Positions 1 to 6,811 of a DNA stretch of 7,775 bases are shown piece by piece. Every line of letters starts with the position of its first letter. Within the stretch, counting starts at the first letter, position 1. The notes below the pieces were generated by a model. The model worked only from the letters and a program-made list of their open reading frames with translations. It was not told where the DNA came from and did not search any database. The DNA lies in NCBI GenBank assembly GCA_019314105.1, contig JAFCZY010000069.1, forward strand, positions 1 through 7,775, in the 5' to 3' direction. Source of the stretch: Deltaproteobacteria bacterium (lineage in GTDB: Bacteria > Desulfobacterota > Desulfobacteria > Desulfobacterales > Desulfobacteraceae). A program made the translations under genes and the position numbers.

Positions 1-1
1 C

Positions 2-1228
2 TTGGATATTGACAAGACGGATTTTGAAATTGCAAAGATTATCCAGCAGGAAGCAGACCGGCAGGAATACGGATTAAATCTGATTGCTTCTGAAAATACT
101 GTCAGCCCGGCAGTCATGGAAGCACAGGGCTCCATCCTGACCAATAAGTATGCTGAAGGGTATCCGGCCAGAAGATATTATGGCGGTTGCCAATTTGTTG
201 ATCAGGCAGAAGACCTGGCCATTGAACGGGTTAAAAAACTATTTAACGTCGAATACGCCAATGTTCAACCCCATTCCGGGTCAGGGGCCAATATGGCTGT
301 TTATTTCGCTTTGCTGGATCCTGGAGATCGGATTCTTGCCATGGATCTTTCCCATGGCGGTCATCTGACCCATGGTGCCGCTGTCAGTTTTTCCGGTAAA
401 TTATATGATTTTGCTCATTATGGACTATCGCCTGAAACCGAGATGATCGACTTGAACCAGGTCGAGGCGCTGGCAAAAAAACACCGACCGAAACTGATTG
501 TGGCGGGCGCGAGTGCCTATCCCAGAATCATTGACTTTAAAGGTTTTTTTGAAATTGCCAGATCCGTTGGTGCCCTTTTCATGGTAGACATGGCTCACAT
601 TGCAGGACTTGTTGCAGGCGGTGTCCACCCAAGCCCGGTCGGGTTTGCAGATGTCATCACTTCAACCACCCATAAAACCTTAAGAGGGCCTCGTGGTGGT
701 TTGATTCTGTCTTCGGAACAATTTGCAAAAACGATCGGCAGCCAGATATTTCCGGGCATCCAGGGAGGGCCGCTAATGCATGTCATTGCCGCAAAAGCGG
801 TTGCGTTTAAAGAAGCACTTGCCAAACCGTTTGCAGACTATCAAAAACAAGTGATCAAAAATGCGTCTGCCCTTGCAGCCATACTGATGGAAAGAGGGTA
901 TAAACTGGTTTCCGGCGGAACTGACAATCATATGGTATTGGTTGATTTTACACAGAAGGATATCTCCGGAAAAGAGGCTGAAGAAAGACTTGGCAGAGCC
1001 GGTATCACCGTCAATAAAAATACGGTTCCCAATGAAAAACGAGGCCCTTTTGTCACCAGCGGTATCAGGATCGGACTTCCCCTTGTTACCTCCAGAGGGA
1101 TGAAAGAGGATGCCAGCAAAAGCATCGCCGGATTTATCTGTGATGTTCTGGATGATGCGTCAACGGTTGATGCGGTGGCCAAAAAAGTAAGATCGTTGTG
1201 TATCGAGTATCCGTTATATGGAAAGTAG
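2..1228 (+). CDS. glyA: Serine hydroxymethyltransferase (probably 5'-partial)
   Basis: PLP-dependent cytosolic enzyme that interconverts serine + THF and glycine + 5,10-methylene-THF, the main source of one-carbon units for thymidylate, purines and methionine. The frame gives 408 residues, close to the usual 410-420. Visible family signatures are LIASEN near residues 27-32, the [15 protein letters not shown] stretch at 48-62, the [13 protein letters not shown] segment at 195-207 (PLP-contacting Asp196 and His199), and the [13 protein letters not shown] signature at 221-233, where Lys225 should form the PLP aldimine. The substrate-carboxylate arginine lies in SGIRIG around residue 356. The frame is open to the left edge. 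The TTG at position 2 lines up with an internal Met in the E. coli protein as I remember it, so the true start may be a few codons upstream, outside the window. The stop is 4 bp before the dCMP deaminase start, suggesting co-transcription. Identification is very secure; only the start is uncertain. Confidence 0.97.
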   Translation: MDIDKTDFEIAKIIQQEADRQEYGLNLIASENTVSPAVMEAQGSILTNKYAEGYPARRYYGGCQFVDQAEDLAIERVKKLFNVEYANVQPHSGSGANMAVYFALLDPGDRILAMDLSHGGHLTHGAAVSFSGKLYDFAHYGLSPETEMIDLNQVEALAKKHRPKLIVAGASAYPRIIDFKGFFEIARSVGALFMVDMAHIAGLVAGGVHPSPVGFADVITSTTHKTLRGPRGGLILSSEQFAKTIGSQIFPGIQGGPLMHVIAAKAVAFKEALAKPFADYQKQVIKNASALAAILMERGYKLVSGGTDNHMVLVDFTQKDISGKEAEERLGRAGITVNKNTVPNEKRGPFVTSGIRIGLPLVTSRGMKEDASKSIAGFICDVLDDASTVDAVAKKVRSLCIEYPLYGK

Positions 1229-1232
1229 AGTG

Positions 1233-1694
1233 ATGACAGAAACGCAGTCTGACAGACCATCATGGCATGAATATTTTATGGGAATTTGTGATCTCGTTGC
1301 CAGCCGTTCCACCTGTTTGAGAAGAAAAGTAGGGGCAGTTCTGGTGAAGGATAAAAGAATTCTTTGCTCAGGATATAATGGTGCACCGGCAAAAGTTCCC
1401 CATTGCAGGGAGACCGGATGCTTAAGAGAGCAATTAAATGTGCCGTCCGGGGAAAAACACGAATTGTGCCGAGGGGTTCATGCAGAACAGAATGCCATTA
1501 TCCAGGCGGCCTATCACGGTATCCGGGTAAACGGGTCTGTTCTTTATTGTACCAACCAGCCCTGTTCCATTTGTGCAAAAATGATTATTAATGCCGGGAT
1601 TAAAACCGTATATTATAAAGACGGATATGATGACCCTTTGGCTTTGGATATGTTTGACAAGGCTAAAGTGGAATTGATCCGGCTTAAGGCTTAA
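1233..1694 (+). CDS. dCMP deaminase (ComE/deoxycytidylate deaminase family)
   Basis: Zinc-dependent deaminase predicted to convert dCMP to dUMP, the precursor of dTMP. It is 153 residues from this ATG, typical for the bacterial family. The zinc site is visible as HAEQNA (His83, with Glu85 as proton shuttle) and PCSIC (Cys111 and Cys114). Also present are the family segments [30 protein letters not shown] and [10 protein letters not shown], which separate dCMP deaminases from cytidine deaminase and tRNA adenosine deaminase. ATG 1233 is preferred over the in-frame ATG at 1218: it has GGAAAG (1220-1225) at good spacing, lies 4 bp after glyA, and gives the usual N-terminus running into RPSWHEYFM. 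The longer form would overlap glyA by 11 bp. The nrdR gene follows after 17 bp. GlyA supplies methylene-THF and this enzyme supplies dUMP, the two substrates of thymidylate synthase, so the pairing makes metabolic sense (inference). Confidence 0.93.
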   Translation: MTETQSDRPSWHEYFMGICDLVASRSTCLRRKVGAVLVKDKRILCSGYNGAPAKVPHCRETGCLREQLNVPSGEKHELCRGVHAEQNAIIQAAYHGIRVNGSVLYCTNQPCSICAKMIINAGIKTVYYKDGYDDPLALDMFDKAKVELIRLKA

Positions 1695-1711
1695 ACAGGA
1701 AAGAGGCCCAC

Positions 1712-2212
1712 ATGAAATGCCCATTTTGCGGAAATCTGAATACAAGAGTGATTGATTCACGTCCGGACAAATTCGATTTTGAAGTTCGTCGACGCAGAGA
1801 ATGCCAGGAGTGTGTTCAGCGGTTTACGACCTATGAACGGGTTGAACAAGTGCCTGTCATGATCGTTAAAAAAGACAATCGCAGAGAGGCGTTCAATCGG
1901 GAAAAAGTACTGACCGGCATTAAAAAAGCTTGTGAAAAAAGACCGATCAGCATTAATCTGATTGAGGAAACCGTGGATGCCATTGAGCGGGATTTAAGGG
2001 AAACCAATGATCGGGAAATTCCTTCAAAGGTTGTGGGGGAAAAAATTATTGACGCTTTAAAACAAATTGACGGGGTCGCCTATGTCCGGTTTGCATCTGT
2101 TTACAGGGAATTTAAAGATGTGGCGGATTTTATTCAAGAACTGAAAGGGCTGATTCCAAAAGAATGCCTGCCCATTGAATTCGATGAAATTTTGGATAAG
2201 GCTGATGACTGA
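1712..2212 (+). CDS. nrdR: Transcriptional repressor NrdR
   Basis: DNA-binding repressor of ribonucleotide reductase genes that senses ATP/dATP. It is 166 residues, within the usual 150-170. The N-terminal zinc ribbon is complete: MKCPFC (Cys3, Cys6) and CQEC (Cys31, Cys34), with the characteristic VIDSRP and VRRRREC segments between and RFTTYERVE following. Residues about 49-139 form the ATP-cone domain (VIKK-like start at 51, NREKVLTGIKKACEKRPI, then the GVAYVRFASVYREFKD block near the end). The start has an AGGAAAGAGG Shine-Dalgarno stretch (1697-1706). Its 3' end overlaps the ribD start by 8 bp, consistent with translational coupling. Its targets (nrd operons) are not in the window, and I did not recognise an NrdR box here. 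Identification is secure. Confidence 0.98.
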   Translation: MKCPFCGNLNTRVIDSRPDKFDFEVRRRRECQECVQRFTTYERVEQVPVMIVKKDNRREAFNREKVLTGIKKACEKRPISINLIEETVDAIERDLRETNDREIPSKVVGEKIIDALKQIDGVAYVRFASVYREFKDVADFIQELKGLIPKECLPIEFDEILDKADD

Positions 2213-3302
2213 TCATGGCTATATGCAGCAGGCCATCGCTCTTGCACGAAAAGCAAAAGGATTCACCTCTCCTAATCCCTGTGTCGGTGCGGTTCTTGTC
2301 AAGGATGGAACACTTGTCGGAAAAGGCTTTCACAGGGCAGCAGGCCTGGCCCATGCTGAAGTAGAAGCCATAGATAATGCAGGCTCCAAGGCAAAGGGGG
2401 CTACCCTCTATGTCACCCTGGAACCCTGTAACCATTTCGGGAAAACCCCTCCCTGTACCCATAAAATCATCAAAGCCGGAATCAAAAAAGTAGTGGTGGG
2501 CTGTAAAGATCCCAATCCCTTTGTCAGCGGGGGAGGTATCCAGTACTTGAAGGACAATGGTATTGAAGTGATCACCGATGTCCTTGAAAAAGAAGCCAAA
2601 ATTTTGATCGAAGAATTTATCTGGTATAGTCAAAATGATAAGATGCCTTTTGTGATTTTAAAATGTGCCTCTACCCTGGATGGAAGAATTGCCACCGCCA
2701 TCGGGGATTCAAAATGGATTACCAATGAAAAATCCAGAGCGTATGCCCATCAGATCCGGCATGAAACAGATGCCATTCTGGTGGGATCAGGTACCTTACA
2801 TGCGGATGACCCGTCGCTTACGTCAAGAATTAAAGGGGTTGAAACAAAAGATCCGGTCAGAATTATTCTGGATACCCATTTAAGTATTAAAGAAACCGCA
2901 AAGGTGATCACCCAGGATTCTAACGCCAAGACAATTATTGTTACGGGCCCTGGTGTTTCCGAAGAAAAAAAAGCAGTGCTGGAACGTAAGGGTGTGCAAG
3001 TTATTGAAATCCCGTTAAAGGGGAAATGGCTTGATTTAAATGAACTGATGATTAAGTTAGGGCAGATGTCAATTTTAAGCCTTCTGATAGAAGGTGGCAG
3101 TGTGGTGGCAGGATCAGCACTCAAGGCCGGGATTGTAAACAAGGTATTGTTTTTTCTGGCGCCTAAATTTTTAGGCGGCAGTGACGGCATTTCGGTATTT
3201 GAGGGAAAAGGCCCTGAATTAATAAAAGATGCCTTTGAACTTAAACATATGAATGTTACCCGGTTTGACACGGATATCCTTGTGCAGGGGTATTTGAAAT
3301 AA
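2205..3302 (+). CDS. ribD: Bifunctional riboflavin biosynthesis protein RibD (deaminase/reductase)
   Basis: Catalyses the second and third steps of the pathway after GTP cyclohydrolase II: deamination of the diaminopyrimidinone ribosyl phosphate, then NADPH-dependent reduction of the ribosyl side chain. It has 365 residues from ATG 2205, typical of fused RibD. The N-terminal deaminase domain (about 1-145) carries PNPCVGAV (23-30), the zinc motif HAEVEA (His50, Glu52), and PCNHFGKTPPC (Cys75, Cys84). The C-terminal reductase domain (about 148-365) has STLDGRIAT around 156-164, DSKWITN, the VGSGTLHADDP segment at 193-203, and LLIEGGS at 293-299. Start choice: an earlier TTG at 2175 and ATG at 2184 would add up to 10 residues with no family counterpart, whereas MTDHGYMQQAIALA matches the usual N-terminus and follows GGATAAGG (2194-2201). 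The ATG overlaps the nrdR stop. Its N-terminal domain shares the cytidine-deaminase fold with the dCMP deaminase two genes upstream. Confidence 0.97.
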   Translation: MTDHGYMQQAIALARKAKGFTSPNPCVGAVLVKDGTLVGKGFHRAAGLAHAEVEAIDNAGSKAKGATLYVTLEPCNHFGKTPPCTHKIIKAGIKKVVVGCKDPNPFVSGGGIQYLKDNGIEVITDVLEKEAKILIEEFIWYSQNDKMPFVILKCASTLDGRIATAIGDSKWITNEKSRAYAHQIRHETDAILVGSGTLHADDPSLTSRIKGVETKDPVRIILDTHLSIKETAKVITQDSNAKTIIVTGPGVSEEKKAVLERKGVQVIEIPLKGKWLDLNELMIKLGQMSILSLLIEGGSVVAGSALKAGIVNKVLFFLAPKFLGGSDGISVFEGKGPELIKDAFELKHMNVTRFDTDILVQGYLK

Positions 3303-3303
3303 A

Positions 3304-3308
3304 AAGGA
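3304..3308 (+). promoter_or_regulatory. Ribosome binding site for the TTG start of ribE
   Basis: An AAGGA core lies in the 15-bp gap after the ribD stop, 9 nt before TTG 3318. It supports a TTG start for ribE, because no ATG or GTG in frame would preserve the conserved MFTGIIE N-terminus. Confidence 0.7.
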
Positions 3309-3317
3309 ATAAACGGT

Positions 3318-3983
3318 TTGTTTACCGGAATCATTGAAAGTTTTGGAACCATAAAGCGGATCGAGTCCAGTGGCGAGGGAAGAGTGCTCCATATTGGCTG
3401 CGATCTTGATCTGTCTGAAAGTAATATTGGAGATTCCATTGCTGTAAACGGTGCCTGCCTTACGGCGGTCAGTCTTGAGAGAAATGCCTTTAAAGTAGAT
3501 ATGGCGCCTGAAACCGTTGAACGGACAACGTTTAAACATTTGAGGTCGGGTTCCCGGGTCAATATAGAGCGGGCGTTAAAGCTGTCAGACCGGATTGACG
3601 GGCATCTGGTTTCGGGACATATTGATGGAACCGGAACCATTGCTTCAATAAACCGAAAAAGCAATGCTGTGATTATCAGAATTAATGTTTTGCCAAAGCT
3701 GGCTGCCGACATGATTGAAAAAGGATCTGTTGCCGTTGAAGGCATCAGTCTGACGATTAATCACTGCTCTGATAAGGATTTTGAGGTCAGTATTATTCCT
3801 CACACGGCAGACATCACAACCATTGGACGAAAACGGGTCGGTGATGCGGTCAATATAGAGACCGATATGATAGGCAAATATGTCAAAAAGATGTTAATGG
3901 GAAGTGTTTCAAAAAATGATGCTTTGCCCAAAGGGAAAAAAGGTATCAGCATGGAACTTCTCGCAAAGAATGGATTTTTATAA
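3318..3983 (+). CDS. ribE: Riboflavin synthase, alpha chain
   Basis: Final pathway enzyme: dismutates two molecules of 6,7-dimethyl-8-ribityllumazine into riboflavin and the diaminouracil product of RibD. It has 221 residues, with the two tandem lumazine-binding barrels expected. Barrel 1 (about 1-97) starts MFTGIIE and contains NGACLTAV around 44-51 (Cys47, Thr49), then ETVERTTF. Barrel 2 (about 98-190) begins [12 protein letters not shown] and contains VEGISLTIN at 140-148 (Ser144, Thr146) and IETD near 180-183. Phe2, Cys47, Ser144, Thr146 and Asp183 correspond to functional residues of the E. coli enzyme, which argues for a true synthase rather than a lumazine or blue fluorescent protein. 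The C-terminal tail [11 protein letters not shown] is the kind seen in deltaproteobacterial versions as I remember them. It starts with TTG, and 16 bp separate it from ribBA. It is also called ribC in some naming systems. Confidence 0.97.
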   Translation: MFTGIIESFGTIKRIESSGEGRVLHIGCDLDLSESNIGDSIAVNGACLTAVSLERNAFKVDMAPETVERTTFKHLRSGSRVNIERALKLSDRIDGHLVSGHIDGTGTIASINRKSNAVIIRINVLPKLAADMIEKGSVAVEGISLTINHCSDKDFEVSIIPHTADITTIGRKRVGDAVNIETDMIGKYVKKMLMGSVSKNDALPKGKKGISMELLAKNGFL

Positions 3984-3999
3984 CCTTAAGGAATTATAT

Positions 4000-5202
4000 A
4001 TGCCGCATTTAACAATTAAACAGGCGATTGAAGACATTAAAAATAATAAAATGGTCATTCTTGTGGATGATGAAGATCGTGAAAATGAGGGTGATCTGAC
4101 CATGGCAGCAGAAGCTGTGACTCCTGAAGCCATCAATTTTATGGCCAGATATGGAAGGGGATTGATCTGCCTTCCCCTTGATTCTACGATTGCAGACCGG
4201 CTGGATCTGCCCATGATGGTGGACAATAACACCTCACAATATGGCACCGGATTTACCGTATCCATTGAGGCAAAAATTGGGGTGACCACTGGGATTTCAG
4301 CAGCAGACCGGGCGACGACCGTCCTGACGGCAGTGGCGGATGATACCACATCTGCCGATATCGCAAGACCTGGACATATTTTTCCCTTAAGGGCAAAGGA
4401 CGGTGGCGTCATGGTCAGGATCGGGCAGACAGAAGGGTCTGTTGATCTGGCCCGTCTGGCAGGCATGAAACCTGCCGCAGTGATTTGTGAAATCATGGAT
4501 GATGACGGCACCATGGCAAGGATGCCTTCCCTGGAAAAATTTGCGAAAAAGCATGGTATTGGTATCTGCACAGTTGCAGATCTTGTAAAATACAGACTTA
4601 AAACGGAAAGTTTTGTAAAAAAAGCGGCTGAGACTATAATCCCCACCCGGATTGGCGGAGAATTTAAGATTATTGCCTATGAAAATGATATTGATAACCT
4701 GACCCATATTGCCCTGGTGAAAGGGGAAGTGGATCCTGAAAAAGAAATTCTGGTGAGAGTTCATTCGGAATGTATGACAGGGGATATTTTTTCATCCCTT
4801 CGGTGTGATTGCCAGGAACAGCTCTATAAAGCCATGTCCATGATGGAAGAGGAAGGCAGTGGCGTTCTTTTGTATCTTCGCCAGGAAGGTCGCGGTATCG
4901 GTCTTGTCAATAAATTAAAAGCCTATGAATATCAGCGTCAGGGTATGGATACGGTTGAAGCCAATGAAAAATTAGGGTTTAAGGCAGACATGAGAGATTA
5001 TGGTGTGGGGGCCCAGATACTGGTTGATCTGGGGGTTAGGAAAATGCGGCTTCTGACCAACAACCCGATGAAAATGATTGGCCTGGAAGGCTATGGATTG
5101 AGTGTTGTTGAACAAATTCCCATTGAAGTTGAACCCAATAGCTACAATCAGGGATACTTAAAATGCAAGCAGGCCAAGATGGGACATTTGCTTCATATGT
5201 AA
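4000..5202 (+). CDS. ribBA: Bifunctional DHBP synthase / GTP cyclohydrolase II (RibBA)
   Basis: Opens both branches of riboflavin synthesis. The N-terminal domain converts ribulose 5-phosphate to 3,4-dihydroxy-2-butanone 4-phosphate; the C-terminal domain opens the GTP ring. It has 400 residues, the normal fused length. RibB domain (about 1-200): [10 protein letters not shown] at 23-32, YGTGFTVS at 81-88, TTGISAADR at 96-104, [14 protein letters not shown] at 123-136 (His126), DDGTMARMP. RibA domain (about 205-400): zinc-binding [18 protein letters not shown] at 255-272 (Cys258, Cys269, Cys271), RQEGRGIGL at 294-302, DYGVGAQIL at 333-341, LTNNP at 352-356. Oddity: the position normally His in the GHTE motif, a metal ligand in E. 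coli RibB (His153), is Gln143 here (GQTEG). ATG 4000 is preferred over the upstream in-frame ATG 3904, which lies inside ribE and adds 32 unrelated residues. AAGGA at 3988-3992 precedes the chosen start. Confidence 0.97.
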   Translation: MPHLTIKQAIEDIKNNKMVILVDDEDRENEGDLTMAAEAVTPEAINFMARYGRGLICLPLDSTIADRLDLPMMVDNNTSQYGTGFTVSIEAKIGVTTGISAADRATTVLTAVADDTTSADIARPGHIFPLRAKDGGVMVRIGQTEGSVDLARLAGMKPAAVICEIMDDDGTMARMPSLEKFAKKHGIGICTVADLVKYRLKTESFVKKAAETIIPTRIGGEFKIIAYENDIDNLTHIALVKGEVDPEKEILVRVHSECMTGDIFSSLRCDCQEQLYKAMSMMEEEGSGVLLYLRQEGRGIGLVNKLKAYEYQRQGMDTVEANEKLGFKADMRDYGVGAQILVDLGVRKMRLLTNNPMKMIGLEGYGLSVVEQIPIEVEPNSYNQGYLKCKQAKMGHLLHM

Positions 5203-5208
5203 CTAATC

Positions 5209-5234
5209 GGGGTCAGGCTTTCAAGTCTGACCCC
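5209..5234. repeat. REP-like palindrome / intra-operon hairpin
   Basis: An 8-bp perfect inverted repeat (GGGGTCAG at 5209-5216, CTGACCCC at 5227-5234) extends inward by one G.T and one C-G pair, leaving a TTTCAA hexaloop. It sits in the 53-bp ribBA-ribH gap, the longest in the window, 6 nt after the ribBA stop and before the ribH ribosome binding site. No T-run follows, so an intrinsic terminator is unlikely. On the minus strand it reads GGGGTCAGACTT then GAAAGCCTGACCCC, which resembles the GGGGTCAG-type repeats I associate with REP elements of RAYT (Y1 transposase) families in proteobacteria. Only this copy is in the window, so repeat status is inferred. It could instead be an mRNA stability or processing hairpin. 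Confidence 0.6.
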
Positions 5235-5242
5235 ATGAGAAT

Positions 5243-5247
5243 AAGGA
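5243..5247 (+). promoter_or_regulatory. Ribosome binding site deciding the ribH start
   Basis: An AAGGA core within a purine run (5243-5255) lies 8 nt before ATG 5256. It favours that ATG over the in-frame ATG at 5235, which abuts the hairpin and has no Shine-Dalgarno sequence, and over ATG 5163 inside ribBA. Confidence 0.7.
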
Positions 5248-5255
5248 AAAGGAAA

Positions 5256-5729
5256 ATGCCGAAAATTATAGAAGCAGGGTTACAGGCCCAGGGGAAGAAA
5301 TTTGGCATCATTGCCTCCCGGTTTAATGATTTTATCACTGGCAGGCTGGTAGAAGGTGCCCTTGATGCGCTGATCAGAAGCGGTGCAGCGGATAAGGATA
5401 TCACGATTTTAAAAGTTCCGGGTGCCTTTGAAATTCCTCTGGCAGCAAAGAAAATGATAAATCAGGGGGAATACGATGCCATTATCTGCCTTGGTGCGGT
5501 CATTCGAGGTGCCACCAGCCATTATGATTATGTGTGTGCAGAAGTGTCCAAGGGCATTGCATCCATCAGCCTGGATGCCGATGTTCCGGTGATGTTTGGC
5601 ATTCTTACCACGGAAACCATTGAGCAGGCCATTGAAAGGGCTGGCACAAAAGCCGGGAACAAAGGGTTTGATGTCGCTCTTGGTGCGGTGGAAATGGCAA
5701 ACCTTTCCGAAAGTTTGAAAAAAGGTTAA
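5256..5729 (+). CDS. ribH: 6,7-dimethyl-8-ribityllumazine synthase
   Basis: Condenses the diaminouracil product of RibD with DHBP from RibBA to give the lumazine substrate of riboflavin synthase. Family members assemble into pentamers or 60-mer capsids; which applies here cannot be read from the sequence. It has 157 residues, the normal length. Motifs are SRFND at 21-25 (aromatic Phe23 of the substrate pocket), VPGAFEIP at 54-61, [14 protein letters not shown] at 80-93 with the catalytic-type His89, [10 protein letters not shown] at 111-120, and [11 protein letters not shown] at 127-137 containing the phosphate-site Arg128. ATG 5256 was chosen for its Shine-Dalgarno sequence and canonical MPKIIEA-type N-terminus; earlier in-frame starts would translate through the hairpin. 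The stop is 8 bp before nusB, the usual ribH-nusB pairing. Confidence 0.97.
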   Translation: MPKIIEAGLQAQGKKFGIIASRFNDFITGRLVEGALDALIRSGAADKDITILKVPGAFEIPLAAKKMINQGEYDAIICLGAVIRGATSHYDYVCAEVSKGIASISLDADVPVMFGILTTETIEQAIERAGTKAGNKGFDVALGAVEMANLSESLKKG

Positions 5730-5737
5730 ACACGCAT

Positions 5738-6160
5738 ATGGGAGATCGCAGACAGGCAAGAGAACTGGCGCTTCAGGCACTTTTTGCTTTTGATATGGAT
5801 AAAGTAGATTCAGATCAGGATGAAGCGTTGATCGTCTTCTGTGCCAACAATGAAGAAGATCTTACACAGGAAGTGAAGCCTTTTTTTCTGGACCTGGTAA
5901 AAGGGGTGAAGGAAAATCGTTCTCAAATTGATGGGCTGTTAAATCAATATTCAAAAAACTGGAAAATTTCCAGAATGCCTGTGGTGGACAGAAATATCAT
6001 GCGGCTCGCTATATTTGAATTTTTGAAGTGCCCTGATATTCCGACCACAGTTACGATTAATGAAGCGATAGACATTGGGAAGAAATACGGCACAAAGGAT
6101 TCCGGTTCATTTATCAATGGGGTACTGGATCGTATTAAATTACTTGAAGGGTTTGAATAG
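5738..6160 (+). CDS. nusB: Transcription antitermination factor NusB
   Basis: RNA-binding, all-helical protein that pairs with NusE (ribosomal protein S10) on boxA RNA to support antitermination of rRNA operons. It has 140 residues, normal length. It starts with the arginine-containing helix RRQARELALQALF (4-16) and has the core VVDRNIMRLAIFEF at 82-95. It ends with the signature TINEAIDIGKKYGTKDSGSFINGVLD at about 106-131. The start is preceded by AAAGG at 5721-5725, rather distant at 12 nt, so translation may depend partly on coupling to ribH. Linkage to ribH is very widespread in bacteria. Identification is secure. Confidence 0.97.
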   Translation: MGDRRQARELALQALFAFDMDKVDSDQDEALIVFCANNEEDLTQEVKPFFLDLVKGVKENRSQIDGLLNQYSKNWKISRMPVVDRNIMRLAIFEFLKCPDIPTTVTINEAIDIGKKYGTKDSGSFINGVLDRIKLLEGFE

Positions 6161-6169
6161 CCTGAATAC

Positions 6170-6175
6170 TGGAGG
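6170..6175 (+). promoter_or_regulatory. Strong ribosome binding site before a TTG start
   Basis: TGGAGG lies in the 20-bp gap after nusB, 5 nt before TTG 6181. It supports the TTG start of the metallo-hydrolase gene; the first in-frame ATG (codon 12) would remove the opening strand of the fold. Confidence 0.75.
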
Positions 6176-6180
6176 TTGTT

Positions 6181-6801
6181 TTGATTATAAAGAAACTTGA
6201 AGTGGGTCCGATTATGGCCAATTGTTTTATTTTAGGATGTGAATTAACAAAGCAGGCAGTTGTGATTGATCCGGGAGATGATGCAGACCGAATCCTGATG
6301 GAACTGGGAAAGTCTAATTTAACGGTAAAATATCTGATCAATACCCATGGGCATTTTGATCATGTGAGTGCCAATAAAAGAATGAAAGAAGCGACAGGGG
6401 CACAGATTGCCATTCATCCCGAGGATGAGCCCATGCTGCACGAGCTGTCACAGTCTGCCCTGATGTTTGGGCTGTCGGCAGAGAATTCACCGCCTGCAGA
6501 TATTCTTTTGAAAGACGGAGATGAAGTCAGCTTTGGTGACATAACCCTGCAGGTGATCCATACACCCGGTCATTCGAGAGGGGGCATCAGCCTTTATACC
6601 AAGGGGCATCTTTTTTCCGGGGATACCTTGTTTGCAGGTTCCATCGGCAGGACAGACCTGTCCGGGGGCGACTATGATACACTGATCTCAAGTATTAAGG
6701 AAAAGCTTTTAATCTTTGATGAAGATACCATTGTGTATACCGGCCATGGCCCGGAAACAACCATTGGTAATGAAAAGAGAATGAATCCTTTTTTGAAATG
6801 A
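6181..6801 (+). CDS. Metallo-beta-lactamase-fold hydrolase, glyoxalase II-like (YcbL type)
   Basis: Predicted cytoplasmic dinuclear metal hydrolase of 206 residues. The full metal-site set is present: THGHFDH at 55-61 (His56, His58, Asp60, His61), TPGHSRGG with His131, SGDTLF with bridging Asp148, and TGHGPETTIG with His189, followed by the closing NEKRMNPFL. The GSIGRTDL segment and the TTIGNEKRMNPF ending match the short glyoxalase II-like group (E. coli YcbL), which lacks the extra C-terminal helical domain of classical GloB. Likely activity is thioester hydrolysis, such as S-lactoylglutathione or another thiol ester, but the in vivo substrate is unknown. The organism type suggested here may not use glutathione, so gloB would be an over-call. 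It starts with TTG behind a strong Shine-Dalgarno sequence. pabB begins 10 bp after its stop. Confidence 0.9.
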   Translation: MIIKKLEVGPIMANCFILGCELTKQAVVIDPGDDADRILMELGKSNLTVKYLINTHGHFDHVSANKRMKEATGAQIAIHPEDEPMLHELSQSALMFGLSAENSPPADILLKDGDEVSFGDITLQVIHTPGHSRGGISLYTKGHLFSGDTLFAGSIGRTDLSGGDYDTLISSIKEKLLIFDEDTIVYTGHGPETTIGNEKRMNPFLK

Positions 6802-6811
6802 TGATCTTCAG

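Noticed and set aside
2750..3745. 331-codon open frame on the minus strand across ribD and ribE
   Set aside because: It lies entirely opposite two well-conserved genes, its translation is rich in Ser, Pro and Ile with no recognisable domain, and it has no suitable ribosome binding site. It is a shadow frame.
3904..3999. N-terminal extension of ribBA overlapping the end of ribE
   Set aside because: The extra 32 residues come from another frame of ribE and do not resemble RibBA N-termini. ATG 4000 has AAGGA upstream and gives the conserved start.
3978..4646. 222-codon minus-strand frame opposite ribBA
   Set aside because: It is an antisense shadow of a highly conserved gene, with low-complexity Ser/Ala/Met-rich translation and no motif.
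5209..5234. Intrinsic terminator between ribBA and ribH
   Set aside because: The stem is adequate, but the sequence after it is CATGAGAATAAGG with no T-run, and the genes on both sides belong to one pathway.
5163..5255. N-terminal extension of ribH starting inside ribBA and reading through the hairpin
   Set aside because: The added residues match nothing in lumazine synthases. The purine-rich Shine-Dalgarno sequence before ATG 5256 decides the start.
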